A stretch of DNA of 64,000 bases from Parietaria judaica (taxonomy: Eukaryota; Streptophyta; Magnoliopsida; Rosales; Urticaceae), in contig OX940862.1 in NCBI GenBank assembly GCA_954871525.1, positions 46,989,732 through 47,053,731 of the forward strand, given 5' to 3'. The position numbers and the translations under genes were made by a program. Under the pieces are notes generated by a model, which was given only the letters and a program-made list of their open reading frames with translations, searched no databases and was not told the origin of the DNA. Below are positions 44,851 through 57,964 of the stretch, piece after piece; the first letter of the stretch is position 1; every line of letters starts with the position of its first letter.

Positions 44851-47595
44851 TGTTGGAAATCGTAGGTATCAAGACGACTTCCTTGCCACAATAATAGGCT
44901 CCAAGCTGTCCCGGTAACATTTAAAAATTCATTTTAAAGCGGAAATCTTGTTATCGGACCGACGACACGGATATCGGGCAACAAAAATTTAACCAAGATC
45001 TGATAAATATTTCGAATCTAATATTTTCATATTCATTATTAATAATCTAGTCAAATAGGAAATAAATAGAAAGCAGTAAATGGTTGCATTTATTTACCCA
45101 ATGCATACGGCCGTACCTCAACTGGTGATTCTGGCTGCGCGTTCTGACTTAGGCAGGGCTCCGCCGGTGCTGAGGGAAACTCCCGTGATCTTCTGGGATA
45201 TTCTCCTGGATTCCTTGCTACCGAAGCGTGGGCTTCGCTGGAAGGATTCCGTCGCAAAATTTAACAGACATTTCTTTAAAGCTACCCGAGAAAAATATCT
45301 CCTAAGCCAAACCAGAAGAGAGATCAGAAGCAAAAAACTCGCAGACCCTAAAGAGAGAGGGAGAGCTCGAGTTTTTGCTTTGGGGAAAGGTGTGAAAAAT
45401 GTGTAGAATGAGCCTCCTATTTATAGGCTCAAGCTGTAACCGATTTGGAGATTTTCCCTCCCATTATTCGAATTCTATTAATTAAATATAATTAATTATT
45501 TCAATCCAATGGTCCACATTCAATCTCATCTAAATTCAATGGATATAATTAATAAGGGATTTAATTAAATAATAGTACAAGATAAGATCAAATATTTAAT
45601 CTTATCATCATGTTATAAATTTTTGAATTATATTATATATACATATTTAAATTGTAATTTGATGACGATTATCTAGATCCAATGGTTAAAAATAAATCTT
45701 AAACCAATCCAATGGATTAAAATCAATTAGGGATAAAGTCAAATACCCTAGGGTTTTACAAAACCGTTATTCGAACTCTTATCCACAAAATTATTCGAAT
45801 TTTATATCATATATATAATACTAATTAATTTCTAATCCGACGGTTAAAGATTAAATCTCAAAACCGATCCAACAGACATAATTAATTAGGAAAATTCGAA
45901 ATACCTAAACTTGATCACCAAGTTTCAATTTCGAATTACATTAGAGTTCAAATCAATTATCTTAATCCAACAGTTGACATTAACTTACAACCGATCTAAT
46001 GGATTAAATTTATTTTAGGGTTTTTGCCAAAATACCAAACAATAGGTACATATGCCGCAAAAATAAAATCTTTAATTCATAGATTCGAATTTAGCTAGGG
46101 TTTGATATTTCCAAACCTAATTCGAATTTACACATATAACAATATGTAAAAATATATTTTTATTTATTAATATAAATCTTTTAATTATTAATGAATTATT
46201 AATCAGATATTAATAATTAAATCCAAATAATTGAATTATATTAATAAAACCTGATCTCAATATCACACATTAAATGTTATGATGCAACACCATCTTTTAA
46301 ATTCGTGACATGTGATTTAATTTCATAAATTATCGAACCGAGTCATAAACTTCAAAAATCCATAAATCACAAACCGTAAGTCAGAATGACTTGGTTCAAA
46401 AAGCAAAGTTTCTTATAATTTAATTTAAAAAAACATGGCGCTGTTCGAAAATATAAATTCTAACTTTATTTTTGTCAGTTAATTCCGTGTACAAAAATAT
46501 GATACTTTTGCCACGCTGACGATAAAACTATCTGACGTCTGATATAAGTCGAGCCAAATGATTAAAAGTTATCCAGAATTTATTTTAATCACGTATGTAT
46601 CATCCGTTACGGAGCTATCCTGGGGACCATGGACCTGTATCACTTAAGCTCTAACGAACGGCTAGTTGTTCGTCAAACCTCGAAGTGAGTCCACTATAGA
46701 CACTAGGCTGCACTCTTTAGTGATACGGTATATATTATTCCTTTATAATAGCAGGGTGTCCATTAGATTCAAGCAAATACCGATTATTATCCTTTCACTT
46801 GATGACTCACACGTGAGCAGGCGGTTATTACCGTAATGCCCCTCAATGCATTTTCATCCTTGACTCATCCAGTAATTTTATGAGCAACCCACTTATGGTT
46901 TCGATTCATAAGTTGCGCACGGGTACCTCTCACTTCTCACCACTGACAATTAAGGGAATCATCATGACTCTGAAGAGATTTGTGTGATGCCCATGTCTAT
47001 GATCAAGTTATCCTTATTACTGACTATCATGTTCCCAAAATAATAGTGTTGGAAACAGCGGTAATATCTTGTGTTCTTTAACGGTTAAATCAAAGAACAA
47101 TCAAGTCAGTAGCTCGGACTCATGATCACTTTGGACTTAGAACTAATATCCATTTGATCATCATTTTGTGACTTAACTACAAGTTATCAGTGACGGTCTT
47201 ATATGACAACTTCTCGAGTTTAAGTCAGGTCCGGTCCAGTATGAAGACTCTTCATACTTAATTCACTTCTAGTGAGTGTGACACACACATAATCCAGAAT
47301 AGGATTGTCACTTAGTCACATTAATGACCTTACCGATTAATGGGCTCCCACCCAGTTAATCAGGTCACGGACGTTTTAAGTTCATTTATTATGCTCATTA
47401 ATTCTTCCTCACATGACTCTGTTGTGATAATAATAACATAATTGCATCTTTTATGAACTAAGGAATCAAGCATTCTATTTTACTCTACAGAAACTATAAT
47501 AAGATTAACATAATAAGTACCATCTTTATTCAACGACTTGTCATAATCTTTTACAAATGGATAAATATTTTGTTTAAGGACACACATGTCCAACA
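44851..47595 (-). mobile_element. CL1 solo LTR in Tat-b integrase
   Basis: 2745 bp, TGTTGGAAATC...TGTCCAACA, with exact TSD ATATA at 44,846-44,850 and 47,596-47,600. It is the best-defined CL1 LTR in the window. The TATA box is CCTATAAATAGG on the minus strand near 45,416-45,427. Confidence 0.95.
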
Positions 47596-47992
47596 ATATA
47601 AGCAATGGTCCAATTAGACGCGGAATCACTAAGTTTACAATGAGAATACTGTCTGGAAAAAATGGAAGAAAACGATGAAATGCAGCTCGACGAGCTCGAC
47701 TACATCGAAGAACGCAGGGATCATGCACTACATAGAATAAAAAATTACCAATAGGTAATTGGGAGATACTACAATGCGAGAGTCCGACCATGTTCCTTCG
47801 AGGTGGGAGACCTAGTACTATGCAAAGTATTCCAAGTTACAGCGGAACCAAACTCTGCAAAACTCGGGATAAACTAGGAAACCCTACATAGTGTGTGAGA
47901 TAGTCAAACCGGAGTGTACACACTAATGAATTTGGAAGGGCTAAAATTACTCCAAAGTTGGAACATCCACCACCTCAAAAGGTATTGCACCT
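47596..47992 (+). pseudogene. Tat-b integrase, part 2
   Basis: MQLDELDYIEERRDHALHRI, a stop, VIGRYYNARVRP, VGDLVLCKVFQ and LQSWNIHHLKRYCT match the integrase C-terminus of Tat-a (10,355-10,671). Stops are present. Confidence 0.85.
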
Positions 47993-47999
47993 AAAGGGA

Positions 48000-48708
48000 G
48001 GTACCCCCCAGAACTACGTAGTGGCTGGATCCCAGTAAACATGGGTACGTAGGCAGCCCGACAAAGGCATAGCCCCCAATCCTATATTTTCATAAGAAAT
48101 CCAGGTCGTGCAATAATAACCTCGAAGACCAATGTTCATCTCATTGCAGTTTCCCCTGTGTTGAAGTAAATAAAAACCACTTTGTTTTCTTAAGCTCTCA
48201 CCGTGCATTGACATATATAAAGTATATTCATTCCGTATACATCTTGCTAAAGTGATAAGCCACCTTCCTCAAAATAGAAATACGATTTCCCGAAGCGAAA
48301 CTCGATCTTGATCAAAGGATAGCCTAATCCAAGAACAACCTAGAAAGAGAACATTTCCCAAGGAAAACAGCTCGTTTGGCACATTCGGCCAATAACATCG
48401 AGGATAAAACAAAGTAGAGTTGAATCACGGAAATCATACAATGCGCGACAAGATCAAGTGAAGTTAGCACGGAAGTAGCAAAGGAAACCTAGAGTATTAT
48501 TTATAACCGTAAAGGCCCAGCAAAAGGAAAATCAGTTGGACTACGAACTGCAAAAGTACACCTCAAATAAACGAGGTTGAAATCGAAACATGACAAAAAT
48601 AAAATGCCCAAGTTGGACTCCCAACCAAAAAAGGTGTAGTTTACTTAACAAAATAAACTTGGGGTACCAACGCCCCTAGAAAAAAGCAAAAAAAAAAAAG
48701 ATTGTTGA
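48000..48708. other. Tat-b 3-prime region after pol
   Basis: No gene. The post-pol hairpin arms CTACGTA/TACGTAG are at 48,014-48,020 and 48,046-48,052. No minisatellite like that of Tat-a is seen. Confidence 0.6.
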
Positions 48709-49107
48709 AACTAGAAATCTTCTTCCTCGATATCCTCTTCGCGCGCGTTGTCGTCCCAATCCTCTTTCTCCCCGATGCCGACCTCGCCCTTGATATTTTC
48801 GCCCTGACCCTCTTCCTCTAGGGTATCTTCTAGCTCGAGGACCTAGCCTGTACGCGCTTGACCTCGGAGGAGCCAAGCAGAGCGGCACCTGCGGCATCGG
48901 CAACATGAGTAGCAGAGGGGACGGAGACCGTATGACCACTAAGGAGATGAAACCCAGCACGCTCAGACCTACAATGACTCTGTCAACGAAACTAATCTTA
49001 CAAAACCACACGAGACAGTTTGAATGCTTACCTCGGGAAGTATCGGAGGCAGTCTGTTTTTTAGTTGGGCCCCTAACTTCTCGATAGTCTCACCATGATG
49101 ACCGACC
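48709..49107 (-). pseudogene. Tat-b antisense gene, C-terminal part
   Basis: The minus strand ends in an acidic tail, GEKEDWDDNAREEDIEEEDF and then a stop near 48,711, comparable to the Glu-rich end of the Tat-a antisense protein. At the other end, GHHGETIEKLGAQLKN sits beside the CL2 insertion and is followed by a GTAAGC donor-like site. The gene continues at 57,965. Confidence 0.6.
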
Positions 49108-50734
49108 TGTTGGAAATATTTTCGTATGCCCTCTATTAAGATATTGATCTCACCAAAATAAGATTTTGGTACTTCCTAAGAATGAACAAAGTTTATTAAG
49201 GTTATCCTATATAGTTATCTTCTGATTATAGGTAGTGAATACTAAATGAATGTTTATCCATATACTTTTATATTGTTGTCGTGTTTAGTCATCATAACTA
49301 GTCTATTGTGACGAGGTTTGACTATCACTGTTAAAGAACTTAAACAGTCCATGACCTAGATTGAAAATGGAAATTTTCAAGGCATGAAAGATCATTGATG
49401 AACTTAACCACTATATGTGATGATGTATTACCAGATCATAGTGCGGTCCATGCATTGTTAAGTTTATCAAGTATGAAGCGTCTTCATATTGGACGAACAA
49501 GACTTGATTCAAAAATCATCAATTAAGACCGTCATTGATGATAGTACGATAGATTCACTCCTGAGCATTATAAATATGTACGGTTCAGTTTATATAATCT
49601 TTGAAATAATAGTTACAGAGTACTTGTAGTACTCCCATAACCGTTATTTTGGGATTACACGATTGACCGGGATAAGTTGCATAATGGCAAACATGGACAA
49701 TATCTTTATGATATTCTTATTGTGTTTCTAGAGAAACAAACAATCACTCGTGATCAGCTCATTAGATTCATCGTCTACTTGAGTGAGTGGTTTGTATGAA
49801 TCATAAGAATACAATGGTGTCATGAGGAGGGCAGTACGGAAACATTGATACCCTCTTGATGAGTATCATAATAACACGAAAACCTAGTATACCGGATTTC
49901 TGATTGAATCGATGGAAACCTGTGTTCAAGAAGATAAATATCATACACACTTGAGAGTTCAGCCGAGAGCTACACTGGAATGTAATCGAGGTTGGAAAAA
50001 GCCTACACTTTTACTAAAGCTCAAGTGTGTACGTCCATTAGTCCCATTTGTAGCTCCATCAGGATGAAATCGCAAATAATATTCAAATGTGTCATTTTAA
50101 TAGGATAAAATCAAATTAGGTTTAATTTGTGATGGCATAGTCACAAATTACTAATTACCCTAAATTATGGCATAAGTACCAAAGTTTGGTAATGCCAGGA
50201 TAAACCATAAAATATGAATGAATTTTATCCTAATACATTCCTAGGAATGTGGGAAATTAAATTCTGATACATATATCTTTTTTAATCGTGATAATCGGGA
50301 TTACAGTTTACGTTTTATGATAATAACAGTTTTGGTCTCCGACTGAAATTGACACTGTTATATAAACCGAAAATAGAGAAATTAAATATAGGTATTTATA
50401 TTTTATACCATGTATATTTAATAAGATCAAAATAAGGAAATCTATTTATATACTAATATAGTTTTCAATTTCAACAATTATATTCTTGAAAAATAAGATT
50501 TGAATCTTTTCAAATCTTTTAGGATATTTTAGAAAAGATTTATTTGGATTTATTATTTATTTGATTTATAATTTTTTTAAATCAAATCATAGAGTGAATA
50601 TCTCCAAAGTAGTTGGAATAAATCTCTCTAGTTGGTTTAGAGATTTTCTCTATGTTGGTTATTATTTTTCCTCTAAATAGGGAACCATGAAACCTAAAAC
50701 TACACATTCTTTCTCATTGACAATTTCGAAACCT

Positions 50735-50795
<61 letters not shown>

Positions 50796-51363
50796 GGCGA
50801 TTTACTCTTAGGTTTTTTCCTTCAGGGTTTTTTATTAGGGTTTTGTTATTTGCTCTCTCGGTTTTAGGCGATTTGCTCTTAGGTTTTTTCCTTCAGGGTT
50901 TTTCCATTAGGGTTTGGTTATTTTATTTAGTGGAATCCGACACATCCCTGCGACGTTGTTCCGGAGAATACATGAAAAGGCTTCTGGATATTTTTCCTCT
51001 CACAAAATCAAAATTTTGTTGGAGCTTAGAGTAGAAGAATTCCAGAATTAAGAATTGTGTCAAGAATCCTCCAAGAATAAGGTACACGATTTTGTTATGT
51101 TTATTGGTGGATTTTTATTTACTTATACTCATCGCTCAGAATTAAAATAAATATTGTTTGAAAAATTAAAACAATTAATTCATCGTCAATCAGGGATAAT
51201 TAATTCGATTGAACTATATAAGACGGCTTTGACAGGATTACTTGTATGTGACTTTAATCTAGAAAAAAATTTAAGGGTCAAACCGTGTACTCTTCTGTTA
51301 CTCGTGTTAATTAGAAGTCGACGGTGATCTTTGAGATCAAGATCCACAGATATACGACTTACA
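49108..51363 (+). repeat. CL2 5-prime LTR
   Basis: 2256 bp, TGTTGGAAAT...GACTTACA. A (CT)n microsatellite of about 26 repeats (50,738-50,789) lies about 60 bp after a weak TATA (CCTCTAAATAGG, 50,671). An imperfect duplication around GGTTTTTTCCTTCAGGG follows it (50,811 and 50,882). Confidence 0.9.
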
Positions 51364-51365
51364 AT

Positions 51366-51377
51366 TGTTATCAGAGC
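51366..51377 (+). promoter_or_regulatory. CL2 primer-binding site
   Basis: TGTTATCAGAGC, one base different from the initiator-Met site, two bases after the LTR. Confidence 0.8.
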
Positions 51378-53131
51378 CCGTAAATATTGATGAATAATTA
51401 ATTTTGTTTAATGAATTAATTTTTCGAAAATTATTATGAAGCTTAAAAGAGAATCGTTTTTAAATAATTATGATGAATAAATTATTTTCTAATTTATTTT
51501 TATTTCAAAATATATATTTTTTAATTATGACGGCTAGAGTTTTCGGCCAATGCCGAAACCCTTACCGCCTATTTTTTAGGTATCGGGAAACCAATCGGTT
51601 TCTCGAATAAAAAAGAAGGAATCCGAGGTCCCTCCCGTGCCTGCTAACTAGGGAAGCCGAAGCCCTAGTTAGGGTTTTGGTCCGGTTTTGGGCCGGACCA
51701 GATAAAACCCACACGTTTAAAAAAAATTATGATTAATAAATTGGGCTTTGAAATTTAATTTGAAAACTGAATATTATTAAATTCAGGTTATTCATTTAGT
51801 TTTAATTTTATATTGATTTTCTTTTCATTTTGAATTCGATTAAATTAAATTTAAACCCGAATAAATAAGAAACGTGTTCCTAATTTGATATGTCCTCTAA
51901 GATAGAATAAAATAAGTTTATTTATTTTACTATTCCCGTTTACTAACATTTAATTAACAATAAGTGATTAATTTTGAATTTGTCATTCATTTATTAATTT
52001 ATTAAAATAAATAATTTATTCCTTTTATAAAGATAGATTTGATTATTGATATTTTAATCAAACCTATTCTTGTTTTGTAATTTAATTATTCATTCATAAA
52101 ACGATTATGTTACATAGTGGGCTATATAACATTGGGATTTTTAATGAGCGTTTCATGATTGAGTATTAGATTGTAAATAATTAATCAATAATTAACTTCA
52201 TTATTGATCACGGAAAAATTCTCGAGACTTGTGTTTCTGTCAAAAATTAGGGAATCAAAAGTGAGGGCTGTTCACCATCCACTTTTGGGTGAATGTTTAG
52301 GACTCCTCCCATCTTCCTGGGAAACACAACTCGGTTATTACTACCGTGATTAATAGTTTATTTATTCTAGGTTCTTAGTATACCCAGTATATTATAATAA
52401 CATAGGAATAAGCTAATTAACGGGTTGTTAATGGGATCTTATTCAATAAGCTATAAATCGATAAGATTTATTTTTTATCCCAGATAATTAAACTGTAAGT
52501 TCCTAGTTTATTAGCTTAAACCTAGATAATAGGTATTATCTTAGATGGTGAAAAACATAGTTACTTCTTAAGATAGCAAGAGTTAGCTTAGAAGATCTCC
52601 ACCTGTTTCCACTACAACAACCAGTTACATAACACCTCGTGTTAACTAGATCTGACCTCGTTCAGAGGTTTAAAAGTTATGTAACCAATATGTCACCGTA
52701 CCTGTCTTACTATGGATTAAGGCGAGCAGACGTATTTCAACGGCCGTGTGTCAGCTAGATGTGATCTTTTAAGGGCAGTGACTGTTTGAATTAAATCAGT
52801 AAACCGTAAAAATGGTGGGTCACGCTTGAATGTGATAATTAAATTATTGCATGATCTTTCTAAAGAAGGTATTTAATTCACAAGGAATTCGGTTTAAGAA
52901 TTTAGTGAATTAATTGAGTTGAGACTAAACTCAGTTTAGCTAAATACTCGATTAGTATGCTGGAGAACCTGCAGCCAGTATCAGTCGCTAAATTACATTC
53001 AAAGAGTATAAGGTTTTAATCTATGTTTATTGTTGAAACCTTCCAATATTCATTATTTCTAAATGATACTCAATATGTGTAAAAACATTCTATTATAGAG
53101 GTTTTAATAAATGTTTCATTCATGTCATTTA
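51378..53131 (+). other. CL2 long leader
   Basis: No gene seen. 51,530-51,700 is the GC-richer part, with inverted words such as GGTCCGG/CCGGACC. 52,245-52,330 contains the hairpin shared with CL1 (TTCACC at 52,271-52,276, GGTGAA at 52,288-52,293). An unusually long untranslated region for a Copia element. Confidence 0.6.
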
Positions 53132-53960
53132 GCTATGTCGCACCCAATAATGTCGTTTTTGTCAAATAACACTCTGGATGAAAGGAAATTTCCCAAGTGG
53201 AAATCTAACATCATTATCGTCCTGATCAGCGAGAACATTCGGTATGTTGAACAATGTCCTCTGATTCCTAGTTCTTCTAGTTCAAGAGGAACAACGGAAC
53301 CGTATGACAGCTGAATCTAAGCCAACAATCACGCAATGGGCTATATTCTAGCCACCACAACCGATACGTTGAGGGTAAAACTTGAGGTTCTTAAGACTGC
53401 AAATGAGATGTTGGCACTTCTCAAAGGTTTCTTAGGGAACTCAGTCGGTGCAAGCTCAACATGATGGAACTCGTCTATATATGAATGCCAAAATGAAACA
53501 TGGGACTAGTGTCCGGTATCACGTTATGGATATGAGGAATTACTTCAATGAAGCTGAACTTCATGGTGTAAAGGTGTACAAAACGTCCCAAGTGCATATC
53601 ATCTTGAACTCACTATCATCGGACTTTGTACCTTTCACCAATAACTACATTATGAATAAGTTGAATTACGGCATCACTCAACTTATTAATGAGTTACATA
53701 CTTTCAAGAACATCTCGAGATTGACTAAGAAATCCGAAGCGCACGTTGCGTTTCAGATAGGAAATTCTTGGTCAGGTAATCCTAAGAAGAAGAAGAAAGT
53801 GCACCAGAAGGATAAGAAAAGGGACTTCTCGAAAAGAACCAAGAATTCGAAAGAGAACGTTACTGGAAAATGTTTCTACTGCAAAGAGAAGGATAATTGG
53901 AAAAATCCGTGTCCCAAGCTCAGACACAAGAATAAAGAAACCGGTGAGTGTCTCACCTAG
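53132..53960 (+). pseudogene. gag: CL2 Copia-type gag
   Basis: It opens near MSHPIMSFLSNNTLDE with FPKWKSNI, the usual Copia gag start. A stop at about 53,312 and frame changes separate this from 53,448-53,960, which carries YHVMDMRNYFNEAELHG and the zinc knuckle CFYCKEKDNWKNPC. The knuckle has Asn where the metal-binding His is expected. A Lys-rich stretch precedes the knuckle. The frame ends TAG at 53,958-53,960. Confidence 0.8.
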
Positions 53961-55815
53961 ATGTTTCTTAATTTTTTTAAATATATTTTCTATAAAGGAC
54001 ATTTATGCTCTTTTTCTTGTGAATCTTTGATTCCATAAGAAAACTAAGATATGTTTCAAATGTTTCATGTTTCAGAGAAAGTTTCGAAGGAATGATTCTT
54101 GAAGGGATTGACCCGAGCGCCTTGGAGTCAAAGGATGTTTTTAACTTTGATAGTTAATTTTAAGTGTGAGACAATGTATGTTTTTATTTTTAGTTAAGTT
54201 TATTTCATTCACCTTATTTTGGAAGAATGGATACGATGAGAAGTTTTTCTCATTCATTCCGCAAACCTTGATGCATCAATAAAGATGATGCATAAAGATA
54301 TTCAATTTTTAATTTATCGATGTGTGACAAGTATTATCCATTATATGAAAGAATGAATAACCAATATGATAATAAAAACATAAACGATTAAAAAGATATT
54401 AAATAACTACTAAATAATTAAGGTAGTTATAGTTATGAAAAACAAAATATTTGTTTATCCATTAAAAATCAAAATCGATCTTATTAAGATCTGTTTGATA
54501 TCCAAAATTAAAACCATTTAATGCTTCGAGTTACTTAGAGTGCTCAGATGTTGTGGGAACCGTGTCGGCAGAACCAAATACTACGAGTAATTGCTAAGAT
54601 AAACGTATATTGAAATACGTTTAACTTCAATAAGATACTGAAGAATTCTATTTACATTATGAAAGTAGGAAAGATTAAAAATAGTTGACTATAAGTCACA
54701 TCTAGAACTATAATACTCGCTGAACGGTTAATATTACCGGATCTTTGAAGAGAGAAAAGATGGTGTAGGATCTTTGAAGCTCTCTGATTACTATGCTATC
54801 TATCTATGGTCTCTTATTCATGCTCAATCAACTAAATGATCGATGGCAGACAAAAGTAATATGCCTCTCTCGATGACATAGTCTATAAGCGTTTTCCATA
54901 TGAATAAGTTCAGGTTTATTTTGAATAATGGAAAGATTTTATGATAAAGTTTACATGACAATTTAATCCATGTCAGATTAATGTAAATTTTAAAATCTTA
55001 CTTGAATTTGAAAGTTTTTACGAAAAACATTAAAGCGGAAGCGTTTACGTTAATGACCCTGCGTGAAGGATAATTATTAACTCACCTTCGTCCTGGTTTT
55101 ATAGGTTTGATTAATAATTACCATACGAAATAATTATTATTCGACATGATACAATTAATTTACGATATACTATATTCATAGTGCGCACCATAAGAATAAT
55201 ATGGAAACATGGTATAAATTAATAAATCCTTGAACACGTTTACGTCAGTAAAACGTTATGATTCTTGTTTTATTGAAAAACAATAAGGAATTTGAATGCT
55301 TTAACAGAAAGAGTTAGGCATAACTCCTAAATGTTACATTCACATGACTTAAAGTCATAATGAGACATCTAGCATTATAGATACCAGAAAGAATTGTCTT
55401 ACTTTATATAAAGTCTGATACGAGTGTTATGATTAACAACTTAACTCTATGACAGATACTTTACGGTATTTACATTTAATGTCATCGACATTAGTTTAAC
55501 CCGAGCTCAATGTATCTTGACAGATATAACATGCAAATTCGAAATTGCTGATTCAGAACTAATAAACGAACATACCATAGTGCGTTGAGCGTTTAAGTGG
55601 GAGCTCTTTAAACCGAATAAGGAGAAGAAATTCAAAGAATATAATCTTTCGAATAAGATTATAGGCGACATATAAAACATAATATAAATTATGGCTAAAG
55701 TGACTACTCTTGATTTTTAGTGAACAAAAAAAGAGATATACTCTCGAGAAAAACATTGATAGATATACAAGTTTCATAGGAACGATGCATCTTCTTAAAA
55801 GTGCAACTGAGAGAT
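53961..55815 (+). other. CL2 interior without recognisable pol
   Basis: AT-rich sequence where Copia pol (about 3.5-4 kb) should be. I see no GKGS-type protease, integrase DDE, YVDD or RNase H motif in any frame. Origin unknown. No strong purine tract is visible before 55,816; CAACTGAGAGA is the only candidate. Confidence 0.55.
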
Positions 55816-57421
55816 TGTTGAACATATTTTTGTATGCCCTCTATTCAGATGGTAATCTCACTTGTATAAGATTTTGGTCGAACCTAAGAATTAACAAAGT
55901 TTATTAAAGTTATCATCGGATTATAAGTAGCCAATACTAAAGGAATGTGTATCCATAGTTCATTTATATTAATGTCATGTTTCGTCATCACAAGTAGTCT
56001 AATGTGATGAGGTTAAACTATTACGGTTAAAGAACTTAAACGGTCCATGAACTTAATCACTATATATGTTGATGTATTACTGGATCATAGCGCGGTCCGT
56101 GCACTGTTAAGTATATCAAGTATGAAGCATCTTCATATTGGACGAACAAGACTTGATTCAAAAATCATCAATTGAGACCGTCACTAATGATAGTACGATT
56201 GAGTCACTAGATGATCGAATACCAGTAGGTTGAATTCCCAAGCGTTATGTGTTTGTACAGTTCGGTTTATATAATCTTTGAAATAATGGTTACAGAGTAC
56301 TTGTAGTACTCCTACAACCGTTATTTTGGGATTAGACGATTGACCGGGATAAGTTGCATAATGGCAGACGTGGACAATATCTTTATGATATTCTTATTGT
56401 ATTTCTAGAGAAACAAACAAGAACTCATGATCAGCTCATTAGATTCATCGTCTACTTGAGTGAGTGGTTTGTATGAATCATAAGAATATGATGGTGTCAT
56501 TAAGAGGGCAGTACGGAAACATTGATACCCTCTTGATAAGTATCACAATAACACGAAAACCTAGTATAACAGATATCTGATTGAATCGATAGACACCTGT
56601 GTTCAAGAAGATAAATATCATACACACTTGAGAGCTCAGCCGAGAGCTATAGTGGAATGTAATCGAGGTTGGTAAAAAGCCTACACTTTTACCGTAGCTC
56701 GAGTGTGTACATCCGTTAGTCCCATTTTCAGCTCCATCAAGATGAAATCACAAATAATATTCAAATTTTTTATTTGAATAGGATAATATCAAATTAGGTT
56801 TAATTTGTGATGGAATAGTCACAAATTACTGATTACACTAAATTATGGCATAAGTACAAAATTTTGGTAATGCCAGAATAAACCTTAAAATATGTATTAA
56901 TTTTATCTTAATACATTCCTAAGAATGTGGGAAATTAAATTCTGATACATATATCTTTTTGAATCGTGTTAATCGGGCTGACAGTTTACGTTTTATGATA
57001 ATAACAGTTTTGGTCCTCGACTGAAATTGACACTGTTATTTAAATCGAAAATAGAGAAATTCAATATAGGTATTTACACCATGTATATTTAGTAAGAGAA
57101 AAATAAGGAAATCGATTTATATACTAATATAGTTTACAATTTAGTGAATTATATTCTTGAAAAATAAACATTTGAATCTTTTTAAATCTTTTAGGGTTTT
57201 TCTAGAAAAAAAATTTATTTGGATTTATTCTTTATTTGATTTATAATCATTTAAATCAATTCTTAGAGTATATATCTCCAAAGTGTTTTGAGTAAATCTC
57301 TCTAGGTTGTTGAGAGATTTTCCTTAAGCTCATTATGGTTTTATCCTATAAATAAGGAACCATGAAACCTAAAACTACCCACTCATTCTCATTGAGAATC
57401 TCGAAATATCTCTCTTTTCTC

Positions 57422-57467
<46 letters not shown>

Positions 57468-57964
57468 GGTTTTAGGCCATTTGCGAATCAAGGTTTTTCC
57501 CTCCGGGTTTTCGATTTGGGTTTAGTTATTTTATTCAGTGGGAGACCACGCATACCCGGGTCTTAGTCCCGAAGAAAACATCAGAAGACTTATGGATATT
57601 ATTCCTCTCACAAAACCGCAATTTATTGGAGCTCAGAGTCAGAAGAATTCAAGAATCAAGAATCGTGTCAAGAAACATCCAAGAATAAGGTACACGATTT
57701 GTTATGTTTATTGATGGATTTTTATTTACCTATACTCATCGCTGAGAATTAAAATCAATATCGTTTGAAAAATTGAAACAGTTAATTCATCATCAACCAG
57801 ATATTATTAATTCGATTGAAATGTACAAGACGTCTTTGACAGAATTACTGAAGTTTAATCTAGAAAAAATTTTAAAGGTCAAACTGTGTACTTTTTTGTA
57901 ACTCGTGTTAATTATAAGTCGACGGTGATCTTTGAGATCAAGATCTGCAGATATGCGACTTACA
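55816..57964 (+). repeat. CL2 3-prime LTR
   Basis: 2149 bp, TGTTGAACAT...GACTTACA, similar to 49,108-51,363 with many substitutions and indels. The TATA box (CCTATAAATAAGG) is at 57,344-57,356. The CT tract at about 57,409-57,463 is interrupted. Local high similarity spans 55,980-57,100. Confidence 0.88.

Larger units (their letters stand above)
49108..57964 (+). mobile_element. CL2: Copia-like element with gag but no pol
   Basis: 8857 bp. The LTRs are at 49,108-51,363 and 55,816-57,964; TSDs are CGACC (49,103-49,107) and CGATC (57,965-57,969), one mismatch. A tRNA-Met-type primer site follows the first LTR. The 4.45-kb interior holds a ~1.75-kb leader, a damaged Copia-type gag, and about 1.85 kb with no recognisable protease, integrase, RT or RNase H. 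This suggests a large non-autonomous derivative. It inserted into the Tat-b antisense gene. Confidence 0.85.

Noticed and set aside
50687..51034. 115-residue ORF with a Ser-Leu repeat
   Set aside because: It is a translation of the CT microsatellite and LTR sequence, not a gene.
55710..55907. Plus-strand ORF crossing the CL2 interior into the 3-prime LTR
   Set aside because: It spans the LTR boundary at 55,816 and shows no Copia pol motif.
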